A stretch of 64,000 nucleotides of DNA from Ignavibacteria bacterium. Its GTDB lineage: Bacteria; Bacteroidota; Ignavibacteria; Tepidaquicellales; Tepidaquicellaceae. The stretch is taken from the NCBI GenBank assembly GCA_041649015.1, contig JBAZNU010000005.1, positions 1 through 64,000 of the forward strand, in the 5' to 3' direction. Below the pieces are notes generated by a model. It saw only the letters and a list, made by a program, of their open reading frames with translations. It had not been told where the DNA came from and ran no database searches. Position numbers and translations under genes: made by a program. Position 1 is the first letter of the stretch. Each line of letters opens with the position of its first letter. Shown here piece by piece: positions 44,777 to 54,578 of the stretch.

Positions 44777-44834
44777 TTGCTTTTCCATAATTGAAATCTA
44801 AACAAGATAAAGCAAAAAGAAGGATTAAAATTAT

Positions 44835-45686
44835 ATGGCAGTAACAATTGAATTAATAAAGGATTTAAGAGAAAAATCAGGAGCCGGAATGGCAGATTGC
44901 AAGAAAGCTCTTGAAGAAACAAACGGTGATATCCCAAAAGCGATTGAGTACCTCAGAAAAAAAGGTGCCGCAATGGCAACAAAGAGAGCTGACAAGATTG
45001 CAAAAGAAGGTGCAGTAAAATCGCAAATTAGTGAAGATAAGTCAAAAGGTGTTATCATTGAAGTTAACTGCGAGACTGATTTTGTTTCAAAGGGAGAAGG
45101 TTTCCAGAATTTCGCACAGGGAATTGCAAACACGGCATTGGCAAGCAGCAGCAATGATGCAGCTCACCTGCTTTCTGTAAAAGGAGATAACGGTCTGACA
45201 GTACAGGAAACGATTGACAGTATGATGGGAAGTGTTGGAGAAAAGATTGAACTGAAAAGAGTCAGGTTTATCTCTGTTGAAGGCGGATTTGTTTCTACGT
45301 ATATTCACTTCGGCAGCAAAGTAGGTGCAATTATAGGAATGAAAGGAAAATATACCGAAGAAGCGAATGAAATAGGCCAAAAAATGGCAATGCAGATTGT
45401 TGCGATGACACCTATTAACGTAAGAAGGGACGAAGTCTCAGCTGAGATTATCGAGAAAGAACTCGAGATATATCAGCAGCAGGCAAGAAACGAAAAGAAA
45501 CCTGAAAACATTATAGAGAAGATTACGATGAACAGGCTTGAGAAATTCTTTCAGGAAAACTGTCTACTTGAGCAGGAATTCATTCAGGATTCAAGCAAGT
45601 CGGTAGGCGACCTTTTGAAGGATTACTCGAAAGCAACGGACGAGCCGCTTGATGTGACAGAAATGGCAAGATTCCAGTTAGGATAA
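44835..45686 (+). CDS. tsf: Translation elongation factor Ts
   Basis: 283 residues. The N-terminal UBA-like domain (IKDLREKSGAGMADCKKALEET), the conserved EVNCETDFVSK, and later core blocks are present. It recycles EF-Tu by exchanging GDP. The gene is 58 nt downstream of rpsB. Confidence 0.98.
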   Translation: MAVTIELIKDLREKSGAGMADCKKALEETNGDIPKAIEYLRKKGAAMATKRADKIAKEGAVKSQISEDKSKGVIIEVNCETDFVSKGEGFQNFAQGIANTALASSSNDAAHLLSVKGDNGLTVQETIDSMMGSVGEKIELKRVRFISVEGGFVSTYIHFGSKVGAIIGMKGKYTEEANEIGQKMAMQIVAMTPINVRRDEVSAEIIEKELEIYQQQARNEKKPENIIEKITMNRLEKFFQENCLLEQEFIQDSSKSVGDLLKDYSKATDEPLDVTEMARFQLG

Positions 45687-45705
45687 ACCATAAAATTAAT
45701 TCATT

Positions 45706-46416
45706 ATGCCGATAAAGTATAAAAGAATTTTGCTGAAACTTTCGGGAGAATCTTTAATGGGCTCCGAAAGTTTTGGCATTGATTCAAAGGTAGTCGATCA
45801 CATCGCGAATGAAGTAGCGGATGTTCAAAAAATGAAGATAGGGCTCGGGATTGTAATCGGCGGTGGTAATATTTACAGGGGGCTTTCGGCTTCACAGCAG
45901 GGAGTTGACAGAGTTACAGGAGACACTATGGGAATGCTTGCGACGCTGATTAATTCTCTCGCATTGCAGAATGCACTTGAAAAAAGAGGTATTTATACAC
46001 GCGTGCAATCTGCAATAAAAATGGACGAGATAGCAGAGCCTTTAATCATAAGGAGAGCAATCAGGCATATCGAGAAGAAAAGAGTCGTAATATTTGCAGC
46101 CGGCACGGGCGAACCATATTTTACGACTGATACTGCAGCAGCACTCAGAGCGATTGAGATGAGGGCTGACGTGATAATTAAAGGAACGAGAGTTGACGGT
46201 GTTTATGATTCTGACCCCGAAAAGAACAAAAATGCAAAGATGTACAGGAAATTAAAATACAGTGAAGTTCTGGATAAAGACCTAAGAGTGATGGATCTAA
46301 CTGCGATTACTCTTTGCAGAGAGAACAATCTTCCGATTCTTGTTTTCAACATGAACAAGAAAGGTAACCTTAAAGCATTACTTTCCGGGAAGAATATCGG
46401 AACATTAATTTCATAA
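45706..46416 (+). CDS. pyrH: UMP kinase
   Basis: 236 residues. The amino-acid-kinase fold starts YKRILLKLSGESLMG. GIVIGGGNIYRG, MGMLATLINSLALQ, and GTGEPYFTTDTAAALRA are specific for bacterial UMP kinase, which makes UDP from UMP with ATP. It sits in its usual place between tsf and frr. Confidence 0.98.
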   Translation: MPIKYKRILLKLSGESLMGSESFGIDSKVVDHIANEVADVQKMKIGLGIVIGGGNIYRGLSASQQGVDRVTGDTMGMLATLINSLALQNALEKRGIYTRVQSAIKMDEIAEPLIIRRAIRHIEKKRVVIFAAGTGEPYFTTDTAAALRAIEMRADVIIKGTRVDGVYDSDPEKNKNAKMYRKLKYSEVLDKDLRVMDLTAITLCRENNLPILVFNMNKKGNLKALLSGKNIGTLIS

Positions 46417-46429
46417 TTTAATATATTTT

Positions 46430-46987
46430 ATGATTAAAGATATTTTAAAAGTTACTAAAGAAAGGATGTTAAAAGCTGTCGAGCATTTGACGTCTGAGTT
46501 TGTAAAGGTTAGAACAGGCAAGGCTTCCGTTGGACTGCTTGAAGGCGTGAGAGTTGATTATTACGGTACTCCTACACCTTTAAATCAGGTTGGTAATCTC
46601 AGCACTCCCGATTTTCATACAATTAACATTCAGCCCTGGGACAAGACGGTTATTCCAATTATCGAGAAGGCAATCCTGAACGCAAATCTCGGATTGAACC
46701 CCTCGAGCGATGGTACCATAATCAGGATACCGATTCCTCCGTTAAACGAAGAAAGAAGAAAAGAACTCGTGAAACATGTGAAGAAACTTGCGGAAGAAGC
46801 AAAGGTTTCTATCAGAAACATCAGAAGAGATGAAATAGAAAAGCTAAAGAAAACAGAAAAAGAGGAACATATATCCGAGGATGACCGTAAACACAGTGAA
46901 ATCGAGGTGCAGAAGCTGACGGATAATTCCATAAAAGAAATTGACGCTTTAGTACAGAAGAAAGAAAAAGAAATAATGGAAGTCTAA
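46430..46987 (+). CDS. frr: Ribosome recycling factor
   Basis: 185 residues, standard length. RTGKASVGLLEGVRVDYYG, TPLNQVGNLSTPD, SDGTIIRIPIPPLNEERRKEL and VSIRNIRRDE are diagnostic. With EF-G it splits post-termination ribosomes. It starts 13 nt after pyrH. Confidence 0.98.
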   Translation: MIKDILKVTKERMLKAVEHLTSEFVKVRTGKASVGLLEGVRVDYYGTPTPLNQVGNLSTPDFHTINIQPWDKTVIPIIEKAILNANLGLNPSSDGTIIRIPIPPLNEERRKELVKHVKKLAEEAKVSIRNIRRDEIEKLKKTEKEEHISEDDRKHSEIEVQKLTDNSIKEIDALVQKKEKEIMEV

Positions 46988-47001
46988 TATCTTCCGAAGA
47001 T

Positions 47002-48279
47002 ATGACCGCATTCTGGTTTATCGTTTACAATATTGTTTTTCTGCCTTTGATTTGGACAGGATTCAGGTTCCTATCTTTGTTCAATCCAAAGATAAGGGAA
47101 GGTTTCAAAGGCAGGAAATACATTTTCCGCGAAATTGAAAACTGGAAGTTAGACTCATCAGCTAAAAGAATTATATTCCACTCATCCTCGCTCGGCGAGT
47201 TCCAGCAGGCAATTCCTATTATAGATGAGCTTCAGAAAAAGGGTTACGAAATAATAGCAACCTTTTTCTCTCCTTCAGGCTACAAAAACTCAATAAATTT
47301 GCTGCCTGAGGTAAAGAAAACATATATTCCTTTTGATTCATATTTTAACGTTAAGAAGTTTATTAATGCTATTAATCCTGAGATGATTATACTTATGCGG
47401 TATGACCTATGGTTCAATTTTCTTTATTGTGCAAAGATAAATAATATTAAGGTCATTATTGCGAATGCAAGATACGACGAAAAAGACAAGTTCTGGAAAC
47501 TGCAGTTTGTTAAGTCCATTAAGAAAGCAATGTACGGAATGGTTGATAAAATGTTCGTTATAGACGAATCCGATTATCAAAATTATCTTAGGATGATGAG
47601 AGGTTATGATACAAAAGTGATAAAGGCGGGTGATTCAAAGTTCGAGAGAGTTTATGAAGCATCGAAGAATATTAAGATTGAAAATGTAATAGATACTTCT
47701 GTAATCAAAGATAAGAAGGTGTTTGTTATAGGAAGCTCATGGAAAGATGACGAAGAAATTATTCTGCCAGTTATTAATAAACTGCCAGAATACGGGGAGA
47801 GTTTGCTGACTGTGCTCGTTCCGCATGAACCGAAGGAAACTAAGATACTTGCGATTGAGAGCAACCTAAAAAGTAATTATGAAAACCTGAAATCAATAAG
47901 ATTATCTCAAATAGAAAATTATTCAGGTGAAAATCTTGTTATAGTTGACAGTGTTGGAAAGCTTATGAGCCTTTACTCTGCTGCGTATATAGCTTACGTA
48001 GGCGGAGGATTCAGAACGGGATTGCATAATGTGCTCGAGCCTGCGATATTTAACATACCTGTTTTTTTTGCGAACGAGGTTAAGAATTCAGATGAAGACG
48101 AGATACTTGTTGAGAAAGGCTGCGGAATACTGGTAAGCACGAGGGACAGATTTTACAGGGACATACGAAAGCTCTTAACGGACAAGGTATATTATCAAAA
48201 GGTAAGTGATTCTTGCAAGCTCGTGTTCAGTGATACGCTCGGGACAACCAGAAAAATAATTGAAAATTTAATCAACTAA
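47002..48279 (+). CDS. waaA: 3-deoxy-D-manno-octulosonic acid (Kdo) transferase
   Basis: 425 residues. It has an N-terminal membrane anchor (about 3-25), then a GT-B fold. The family's HxxSxGE motif reads FHSSSLGEFQQA (acceptor side), ARYDEKDKFWKL aligns with the conserved ARxSxxS block, and VGGGFRTGLHNVLEPA is the donor-binding motif. It adds Kdo to lipid IVA at the inner membrane. It continues the ribosomal operon (14-nt gap) and is followed by gmhA after 1 nt, supporting an LPS-containing outer membrane. Confidence 0.92.
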   Translation: MTAFWFIVYNIVFLPLIWTGFRFLSLFNPKIREGFKGRKYIFREIENWKLDSSAKRIIFHSSSLGEFQQAIPIIDELQKKGYEIIATFFSPSGYKNSINLLPEVKKTYIPFDSYFNVKKFINAINPEMIILMRYDLWFNFLYCAKINNIKVIIANARYDEKDKFWKLQFVKSIKKAMYGMVDKMFVIDESDYQNYLRMMRGYDTKVIKAGDSKFERVYEASKNIKIENVIDTSVIKDKKVFVIGSSWKDDEEIILPVINKLPEYGESLLTVLVPHEPKETKILAIESNLKSNYENLKSIRLSQIENYSGENLVIVDSVGKLMSLYSAAYIAYVGGGFRTGLHNVLEPAIFNIPVFFANEVKNSDEDEILVEKGCGILVSTRDRFYRDIRKLLTDKVYYQKVSDSCKLVFSDTLGTTRKIIENLIN

Positions 48280-48280
48280 T

Positions 48281-48865
48281 ATGTTCGATAGAGAAAAGTT
48301 TTTAACGGACTCATTAAAGGAAAGCTCGGAAATAAAACTTAAGGTTTTAGAGAGTTGTTACGATGAAATTATGAAAGCCTCAGATTTGATACTTAGTACA
48401 ATAAAAGCCGGGAACAAGATGATGTTATGCGGGAACGGGGGCAGTGCGGCTGATTCACAGCATCTTGCGACAGAGTTTATGATAAGACTTTCACATGATA
48501 TTAAGAGGAAGGCAATACCTGCGATTGCTTTGTCAACTGATTCGTCAAACCTTACCGCCGGCGGAAACGATATTGGATTTGAGAATATATTTGCCCGTAA
48601 CATAGAGGGTATAGGAAGAGAAGGCGACGTACTAATAGGAATATCGACGAGCGGAAATTCAAAGAATATTATTAAAGCGGTACAGATTTCAAAATCAATG
48701 GGGATAAAGACTATTTGCCTGCTTGGAAGCGGAGGTGGAAGACTTAAAGATGAATGTGATTTATCTGTAATAGTTCCTTCGAATAATGTTCAAAGAATTC
48801 AGGAATCACACATCACTATAGGTCATATACTCTGCGAGATAACTGAAAGAGAACTTTACGGTTAG
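48281..48865 (+). CDS. gmhA: Phosphoheptose isomerase
   Basis: 194 residues. A SIS-domain enzyme with the GmhA signature CGNGGSAADSQHLATEF, the SxxxxLTAGGND-like block and ISTSGNSKNI. The C-terminal ESHITIGHILCE carries conserved active-site His residues. It converts sedoheptulose 7-phosphate to heptose 7-phosphate, the first step of ADP-heptose synthesis. It supplies the GT9 heptosyltransferase-like enzymes at 32094-35296. Confidence 0.95.
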   Translation: MFDREKFLTDSLKESSEIKLKVLESCYDEIMKASDLILSTIKAGNKMMLCGNGGSAADSQHLATEFMIRLSHDIKRKAIPAIALSTDSSNLTAGGNDIGFENIFARNIEGIGREGDVLIGISTSGNSKNIIKAVQISKSMGIKTICLLGSGGGRLKDECDLSVIVPSNNVQRIQESHITIGHILCEITERELYG

Positions 48866-48880
48866 ATTTTAAATATCGGA

Positions 48881-50176
48881 ATGAAATTTAGTAGTTATAC
48901 GGAATGTATAGATTATTTATTTTCACTTGAACGTGTCGGTATTAAATATGACCTGAATAACATACGTAAACTTTCCAGAGCCTGCGGTAATCCTCATGAA
49001 AAGTTTAAGTCAATTCATATAGCAGGGACAAACGGCAAGGGTGCGGTTGCATCTATTATATCATCCGTGTTAACTGAGAGTAAGTATAAAACCGGCCTAT
49101 ACACTTCTCCACATGTTAAAGATTTCAGGGAAAGGATAAGGGTAAACGGCAAAGTTATACCAAAATCTTTCGTCATACAATTTACGGAGAAACACTTCAG
49201 TTTAATAGATAAGATAAAACCGAGCTTCTTTGAGGCGACAACTGCAATGGCGTTCAAGTACTTTGCGGACTGCGAAGTTAATTTTGCAGTGATTGAATGC
49301 GGATTGGGAGGAAGGCTCGATTCCACGAACATCATAAGACCTGAAATATCCGTAATAACCAGTATCTCAATAGACCATTCCGAATATCTTGGCAATACAA
49401 TAAAAAGCATCACTAATGAAAAAGCAGGCATAATAAAAAGATATGTTCCATGTGTAACTGGAAATGTTTCAAAATATTCAAAAGCGATTATAAAGAAAAT
49501 TTGTGAAAATAAGAAATCAGTTTTTGCAGATTCGTCTTTAATTGATTTTTACTTTCAACAATCGAAATCAGGATTTGATGTTTACCTGAAAGAATTCGGG
49601 AAGTATTTTAATCTGCCTTTGAGAGGGAAATACCAGATAAACAACTTCAAGACAGTGTTAGCAGTTCTTAATAACCTGAAGCAGAGAAAAGTTATTGATT
49701 ATTCAGGCATTGAATTAGAAAAAGGGCTTGAAAATATAAGCAGGAACGCGGGTTACGGATACAGGTTCCAGATTGTATCGAAGAAGCCGAAGATAGTGCT
49801 TGATGTATCGCATAATGCTGAAGGTCTTAGTAATCTTAAGGAAATTACAAGTGCCCTGAAATACGGAAAACTTTTTGTAGTGTTCGGTATGATGGCTGAT
49901 AAGGAACTCGGCAAGTGCATAAATGAATTGGAAAAATTAAAAGGATTTATAATATTCACTAAACCGGATTATAAGAGAGCCTGCAACCCTGAGAATTTTG
50001 TGAAGTATATGACAGGAAACAGTAAATACATAATCAAAGCTAACGTAAAGGATGCGTTCGAACATGTGAAGCGATTGGCTGATAAAAACGATATTATTCT
50101 TGTAACGGGTTCATTTTTTATGGTAAGTGATTTTCTTAAACATTTTAAAAAGTATGATAAAAGCAATAATATTTGA
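48881..50176 (+). CDS. folC: Folylpolyglutamate synthase / dihydrofolate synthase
   Basis: 431 residues. A Mur-ligase fold with P-loop HIAGTNGKGAVAS (residues 46-58), the TSPHVKDFRERIRVNG block, ECGLGGRLDSTN, and ISIDHSEYLGNTIKSIT with the carbamylated-Lys region downstream. It adds glutamate to folates and may also make dihydrofolate. It starts 15 nt after gmhA, and its 3' end overlaps the HAD gene by 23 nt. Confidence 0.94.
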   Translation: MKFSSYTECIDYLFSLERVGIKYDLNNIRKLSRACGNPHEKFKSIHIAGTNGKGAVASIISSVLTESKYKTGLYTSPHVKDFRERIRVNGKVIPKSFVIQFTEKHFSLIDKIKPSFFEATTAMAFKYFADCEVNFAVIECGLGGRLDSTNIIRPEISVITSISIDHSEYLGNTIKSITNEKAGIIKRYVPCVTGNVSKYSKAIIKKICENKKSVFADSSLIDFYFQQSKSGFDVYLKEFGKYFNLPLRGKYQINNFKTVLAVLNNLKQRKVIDYSGIELEKGLENISRNAGYGYRFQIVSKKPKIVLDVSHNAEGLSNLKEITSALKYGKLFVVFGMMADKELGKCINELEKLKGFIIFTKPDYKRACNPENFVKYMTGNSKYIIKANVKDAFEHVKRLADKNDIILVTGSFFMVSDFLKHFKKYDKSNNI

Positions 50177-50843
50177 CCTTGATAACACGCTTGTGGATTT
50201 TATGCTCATGAAAGAGCGGGCTGTTGATGCTGCTGTTCATGCGATGGTAGATTCCGGATTAAGGATGACGCAGTCTGAGGCAAAGGATAAGATAAACGCA
50301 ATTTACAAAAGGGAAGGTATTGAATATCAGCAAGTGTTTGATGAACTGTTGAAAACAGAATACGGAGAGATTGATTATAAAATAATATCTGCGGGAATAG
50401 TAGCGTACAGAACTGCCCGTGAAGCTGCATTAAAGCCATATCCAAAAGTCTTTCCTACGTTAATAGAACTGATTAGGATGGGGATTAAGCTTGCGATAGT
50501 TTCGGACGCACCGTCTTCAGAAGCATGGTTAAGATTATCTTACCTGAACTTTCATCATTTGTTTGATGTGATAATTACATATGATGAATCACGCGAGAGA
50601 AAGCCTTCTCCCGCACCGTTTAACCTTGCACTCAGCAGGTTAAATCTTAAAGCTGATGAATGTCTTATGATAGGTGACTGGGCAGAGAGGGATGTTGTTG
50701 GTGCAAAGTCAGTGGGAATGAAAACAGTTTTTGCAAGATACGGAGATACATTTAATACATTACATCCAGGTTCTGATTATGATATAAATTCTATTGATGA
50801 ATTAATTAATATTGTTAGAAAGGAGAACTGTATAAATGATTAA
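50154..50843 (+). CDS. HAD superfamily phosphohydrolase
   Basis: 229 residues from the ATG at 50154, chosen because MIKAIIFDLDNTLVDF is the normal HAD start. An upstream in-frame start at 50127 would deepen the overlap with folC. Motif I is FDLDNTL, with nucleophile and acid Asp. Motif II is IVSDAPSS, the motif III Lys lies in ERKPSP, and motif IV is IGDWAERDVVGAK. An alpha-helical cap sits between motifs I and II (subfamily I). The substrate is unknown, probably a small phosphomonoester. It overlaps acpS by 8 nt. Confidence 0.85.
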   Translation: MIKAIIFDLDNTLVDFMLMKERAVDAAVHAMVDSGLRMTQSEAKDKINAIYKREGIEYQQVFDELLKTEYGEIDYKIISAGIVAYRTAREAALKPYPKVFPTLIELIRMGIKLAIVSDAPSSEAWLRLSYLNFHHLFDVIITYDESRERKPSPAPFNLALSRLNLKADECLMIGDWAERDVVGAKSVGMKTVFARYGDTFNTLHPGSDYDINSIDELINIVRKENCIND

Positions 50844-51201
50844 AGGAATCGGCACAGATATTATTGATATAAAAAGGATTAAATCTGTAATAGAGAAATT
50901 CGGGGAAAAGTTTTACGAAAAGATTTTAACCGAAAAAGAAATTGAATACTGCAAGTCTTTTAAAGCAAAGCCCGAGCCGCATTTCGCGGGCAGGTTCGCC
51001 TCAAAAGAAGCATATTCAAAGGCGCTCGGGACCGGGATTTCAAAAGATTTTAAGTGGAAAGATATTGAGATATTAAACGATGCAAGAGGGAAACCGTACA
51101 TAAACCATGTTACACAGAACGAATATTCAAATCAAAAATTTAATGTAAGCATATCACACACTGACGAATACGCCAGTGCAGTGGTTATCTGGGAGGAGTA
51201 A
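50836..51201 (+). CDS. acpS: Holo-[acyl-carrier-protein] synthase
   Basis: 121 residues. It starts IKGIGTDIIDIKRI, with the metal-binding Asp. FAGRFASKEAYSKALGTGI has the Glu and Lys of the active site, and the C-terminus has SISHTDEYASAVVI. It transfers phosphopantetheine from CoA to ACP. It has a ribosome binding site (AGGAGA) within the upstream HAD gene, which it overlaps. Confidence 0.96.
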   Translation: MIKGIGTDIIDIKRIKSVIEKFGEKFYEKILTEKEIEYCKSFKAKPEPHFAGRFASKEAYSKALGTGISKDFKWKDIEILNDARGKPYINHVTQNEYSNQKFNVSISHTDEYASAVVIWEE

Positions 51202-51202
51202 A

Positions 51203-51661
51203 ATGAATACAGGACCTTCAAAAGAGCAGATAGACCAGTTTTACAGAACGAGCAGAAAATATTTTGACGAACTTGCAAAGCAGTATTATGAAAAAGACAG
51301 AGATTTTTACACTAAATACTTTGCACCTTACTATTCCAATCCTTTATTAGCAGCAAGAAGGAAAACATCTTCGGGGAAAATTGTTGTTGTAGTCAGCATA
51401 GTATCGTTTTTAGTTCTAATAGCAGGGATAGGATTTATATTCCTTACCATTGAAAGCAGTGAGAAAAAGAAAGAGAAAGAAGTAAATAAATACATAGAAG
51501 GATTTAAAAAAGACGAATATGATAAAGCGCGATCGCTGATAGACTCGTTAGCGGATATAGATACAAATATTGAAAGAATGCTTAGACCTTTAATTCCCAA
51601 TGATAAAAATGATGACGGGAGCAGTAAAAGCTCTAAAGATAAGGGAAGGAAGCCACAGTAG
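51203..51661 (+). CDS. Small single-pass membrane protein, unknown
   Basis: 152 residues from the ATG at 51203, preceded by GGGAGGAG (51191-51198) and 1 nt after the acpS stop. The longer frame from 51176 reads back into acpS. There is one strong membrane helix (about 54-77, IVVVVSIVSFLVLIAGIGFIF). The N-terminal part is rich in Tyr and charged residues, and a Lys/Glu-rich, Ser/Lys-rich tail follows. No family is recognised. It is probably an inner-membrane protein with a soluble C-terminal domain. Confidence 0.7.
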   Translation: MNTGPSKEQIDQFYRTSRKYFDELAKQYYEKDRDFYTKYFAPYYSNPLLAARRKTSSGKIVVVVSIVSFLVLIAGIGFIFLTIESSEKKKEKEVNKYIEGFKKDEYDKARSLIDSLADIDTNIERMLRPLIPNDKNDDGSSKSSKDKGRKPQ

Positions 51662-51689
51662 GTTTTATTAAGTGCTTAGCTATAAAACC
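51661..51689. terminator. possible bidirectional terminator between convergent genes
   Basis: Inverted repeat ggttttat (51661-51668) and ataaaacc (51682-51689) between the rightward acpS group and leftward rel. It overlaps both coding ends, and the stem is A/T-rich. Confidence 0.35.
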
Positions 51690-53904
51690 TTGAAGCGCTA
51701 AAAACACCTTTATGACTGTTTATTTTCTCAATAACTGAATTCAACTGCTTAAGGTTTTCAATTTCAATTATCATCGTCCCCTCAAACATTGAGCTCTTAG
51801 TAAATATATTAATACTTTTAATATTAAGTTTGAAGTTTTTGGCAAGCATTTCAGTAATTTCGTTCAGGATACCCGGTTTATCTTCGCCGATTATTTTAAT
51901 GCCGCCGACAAACTCGGTACCTTTAGTTTCGCCCCAGTTTATTTCAACGATTCTTTCGGGCTCGAGGAGGAAAAGATTAATAATATTATTGCAGTTCTTT
52001 CTGTGTATCTTTATTCCCTCAGTCTGAGTAACGAATCCTATTACATCGTCGCCGGGTATGGGATTGCAGCATTTTGCAAAGTCGTATTTAATTCCCTGTA
52101 TAGAATTACTTCCTTTAGAGCCGAGAGAAATATTCTTGCTCGTATCCTGAGCCTGCTTTCTGAACCTATCAATGCTTTCAAGACCTTTTGCCTCTGCTGC
52201 TGCACTGCTCAAAGCAACTGATTCAGCTTCAATTTGCTGGAGTTTGCTTTTATCTTCTATATATTCGATGACTTCATCGGCTTTATTGTTATCTGAGGCA
52301 ACATTTTGATAGAAAATCTGAAGGTCTTTGTAGTGAAGTTTCTGTAAAACTTCGAGTAGTGCATCATCATTGATATGAAGTTTATTCTTCTTAAGTTTTT
52401 TCTCAAACATCTCTTTACCGTCAGAAATTAGTTGTCGCTTCTCCGAATTAAAATACTTTTTTATATCGGAACGGGCTTTATGGGTCACAACAAACTTTTC
52501 CCAGTCAAGTTTTGGTTTCTGATTTTTTGAAGTGATAATTTCGATCTGGTTTCCGCTTTTGAGCTGTGTATCGAGAGGCACTATTTTTCCGTTAACTTTA
52601 GCTCCGATGCATTTCATGCCGACCTGAGTGTGAATTGCGAAAGCAAAGTCAACGGGTGTGGCACCAGAAGGAAGAATTTTCAACTCGCCTTTTGGTGTGA
52701 AACAATATATTTCGTTCTGGTAGAGTTCAAGCTTGAAATTCTCAATAAGCTGTCCTGTTGAGATGTCTTCTTTTGCAGCGTTCTCGAAAGTTTCGCGTAT
52801 GTTCCTCATCCATTCTTCAATCTTCTTGTCATTAATATTCAGATTTTCCTTATACTTCCAGTGAGCGGCAATACCTTTTTCGGCAACTTCATGCATTTCC
52901 TTTGTACGAATCTGGACTTCAACTCTTCTCCCTTCGCTACTCATTACGGTGGTATGAAGCGACATGTATCCGTTTTGCTTTGGAACAGAAATAAAGTTTT
53001 TAAACCTTTCCGGAATCGGTGCATAAAGCTGAGAAACAATACCGTAAACAGAAAAGCAGTCATATTTGTTGTTCGAATCGAGAATTACTCTTACTGCAAG
53101 CAGGTCATAAATATCGTCGAATCCCTTTTCCAGTTTCTTGAGTTTTTGGTAAATACTGTATATATGCTTAGCTCTCGCATAAATCTCAAACTTATAGTTT
53201 TCCTTTATCAGGCTTTCCTTTATAGGTTCAATAAACTTTTTTAGGAATCTTTCACGTTCACGTTTCTTGTCTTTGATGCGGTTTGCAATCTTATCGTATT
53301 CTTTTCTGTTCAGGTATTTAAAAGACATATCTTCAAGTTCCGATTTGAGCTTTGAAAGTCCAAACCTGTGAGCGAGGGGAGCGTAAATATCGAGAGTTTC
53401 CTGAGCCATCCTGTACTGGCGTTTGTTTGAAAGGAATTCAAGTGTTCTTAGGTTATGGAGTCTATCCGCGAATTTAATTAGCATTACACGAAGGTCAAGC
53501 GTCATAGACAGAAGCATCTTTTTGTAAGACTCAATTTGTTTGAGTTCGTAGTTCTCCACGAGTCCTTCTATCTGAGTTGCACCGTCAACAATATCGGCAA
53601 CTTCTTTACCAAATTCTGCTTCAATATCCTTTATGGTAAATTCTGTATCTTCAATAACATCATGCAGCAATGCAGCGGCAATAGTTATATCATCAATAGG
53701 AATTTCTTTTGCAAGGATCAGCGCTACTTCGTATGGATGTGTAATATAAGGTTCTCCCGACTGTCTCTTGTCGTTTTTATGGGCATCGAGAGCGAACCTG
53801 AATGCGTTAGAGATTAATTTCTCATTGACTTTCCTTGATGAAAGACTTGTTTTAGCATTTACTAGTAACTCATCGAGTTTCTTTTTATTATAATTGCTAA
53901 ACAT
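51676..53904 (-). CDS. rel: Bifunctional (p)ppGpp synthetase/hydrolase (RelA/SpoT family)
   Basis: 742 residues with the full set of domains. The HD hydrolase (30-180) has H81-D82 in ALLHDVIEDTE and D147 in FADRLHNLRTL. The synthetase (about 230-350) has FDDIYDLLAVRVI and SVPKQNGYMSLHT. A TGS domain (about 395-455, IYCFTPKGEL) and a C-terminal ACT domain (about 670-742, GEDKPGILNEITEML) follow. Both catalytic halves look intact, so it should make and degrade ppGpp in the stringent response. It is the only Rel-type gene in the window, convergent with the acpS group and 18 nt downstream of upp. Confidence 0.95.
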   Translation of the reverse strand: MFSNYNKKKLDELLVNAKTSLSSRKVNEKLISNAFRFALDAHKNDKRQSGEPYITHPYEVALILAKEIPIDDITIAAALLHDVIEDTEFTIKDIEAEFGKEVADIVDGATQIEGLVENYELKQIESYKKMLLSMTLDLRVMLIKFADRLHNLRTLEFLSNKRQYRMAQETLDIYAPLAHRFGLSKLKSELEDMSFKYLNRKEYDKIANRIKDKKRERERFLKKFIEPIKESLIKENYKFEIYARAKHIYSIYQKLKKLEKGFDDIYDLLAVRVILDSNNKYDCFSVYGIVSQLYAPIPERFKNFISVPKQNGYMSLHTTVMSSEGRRVEVQIRTKEMHEVAEKGIAAHWKYKENLNINDKKIEEWMRNIRETFENAAKEDISTGQLIENFKLELYQNEIYCFTPKGELKILPSGATPVDFAFAIHTQVGMKCIGAKVNGKIVPLDTQLKSGNQIEIITSKNQKPKLDWEKFVVTHKARSDIKKYFNSEKRQLISDGKEMFEKKLKKNKLHINDDALLEVLQKLHYKDLQIFYQNVASDNNKADEVIEYIEDKSKLQQIEAESVALSSAAAEAKGLESIDRFRKQAQDTSKNISLGSKGSNSIQGIKYDFAKCCNPIPGDDVIGFVTQTEGIKIHRKNCNNIINLFLLEPERIVEINWGETKGTEFVGGIKIIGEDKPGILNEITEMLAKNFKLNIKSINIFTKSSMFEGTMIIEIENLKQLNSVIEKINSHKGVFSASRFYS

Positions 53905-53922
53905 CCTTCAGAAATAAATTTT

Positions 53923-54573
53923 TTAAACAGTGCCGAACATTCTATCGCCTGCGTCGCCGAGTCCGGGGACAATAAATCCTTTTTCGTTTAATTTCTCATC
54001 GATACTGCAAGTATAAATATTAAAACATTTTCTTTCAGTATTTCCGAATCGGTTATCGATTGCTTTTATTGCTTCAGGAGCCATAAGCAGGGAAACGACG
54101 CTGATATCTTTAAATCCCATGTTCAGAAGATATTCAAGCGTAAATATAACACTTCCGCCTGTTGCAATCATCGGGTCAAGAACTATAACCTTTGTTTCTT
54201 TCTTATCTTTCAGTTTAGGAAACTTGAAATAATATTTTATCGGCTTTAGCGATTCCTCATCGCGGTAAAGACCGATATGGCTGATTTTTATCGATGGAAA
54301 TAAATCAACGAAACCTCTCGTTAATCCCAATCCGGCTCTAAGAATCGGCAGCAGTACAAGGTTCTGTTTAATCTTATAACCTACAGTTGCTTTCAAAGGA
54401 GTAGTGATATTTACCTTTTCAGTTTTTAACTCAGCATAGAAAACTGAAGCAAGAATATAAGACAGAATATCGACTGTTTGTTTAAACTCAAAGCTCTGAG
54501 TATTTTTTTCTCTTAAGATTGTCAGATAATGAGAAACAAGAGGGTGTTCAATAACAGCAATATTTTTCATCAT
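53923..54573 (-). CDS. upp: Uracil phosphoribosyltransferase
   Basis: 216 residues from the ATG at 54573. A TTG at 54582 overlapping the upstream stop codon would add 3 residues. It salvages uracil with PRPP to form UMP. The start IAVIEHPLVSHYLTILR, the PILRAGLGLTRGFVDLFP flexible loop, the PRPP loop VLDPMIATGGS, and the uracil-binding C-terminus FIVPGLGDAGDRMFGT are all diagnostic. It is likely cotranscribed with the upstream lipoprotein gene. Confidence 0.96.
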   Translation of the reverse strand: MMKNIAVIEHPLVSHYLTILREKNTQSFEFKQTVDILSYILASVFYAELKTEKVNITTPLKATVGYKIKQNLVLLPILRAGLGLTRGFVDLFPSIKISHIGLYRDEESLKPIKYYFKFPKLKDKKETKVIVLDPMIATGGSVIFTLEYLLNMGFKDISVVSLLMAPEAIKAIDNRFGNTERKCFNIYTCSIDEKLNEKGFIVPGLGDAGDRMFGTV

Positions 54574-54578
54574 TTTAC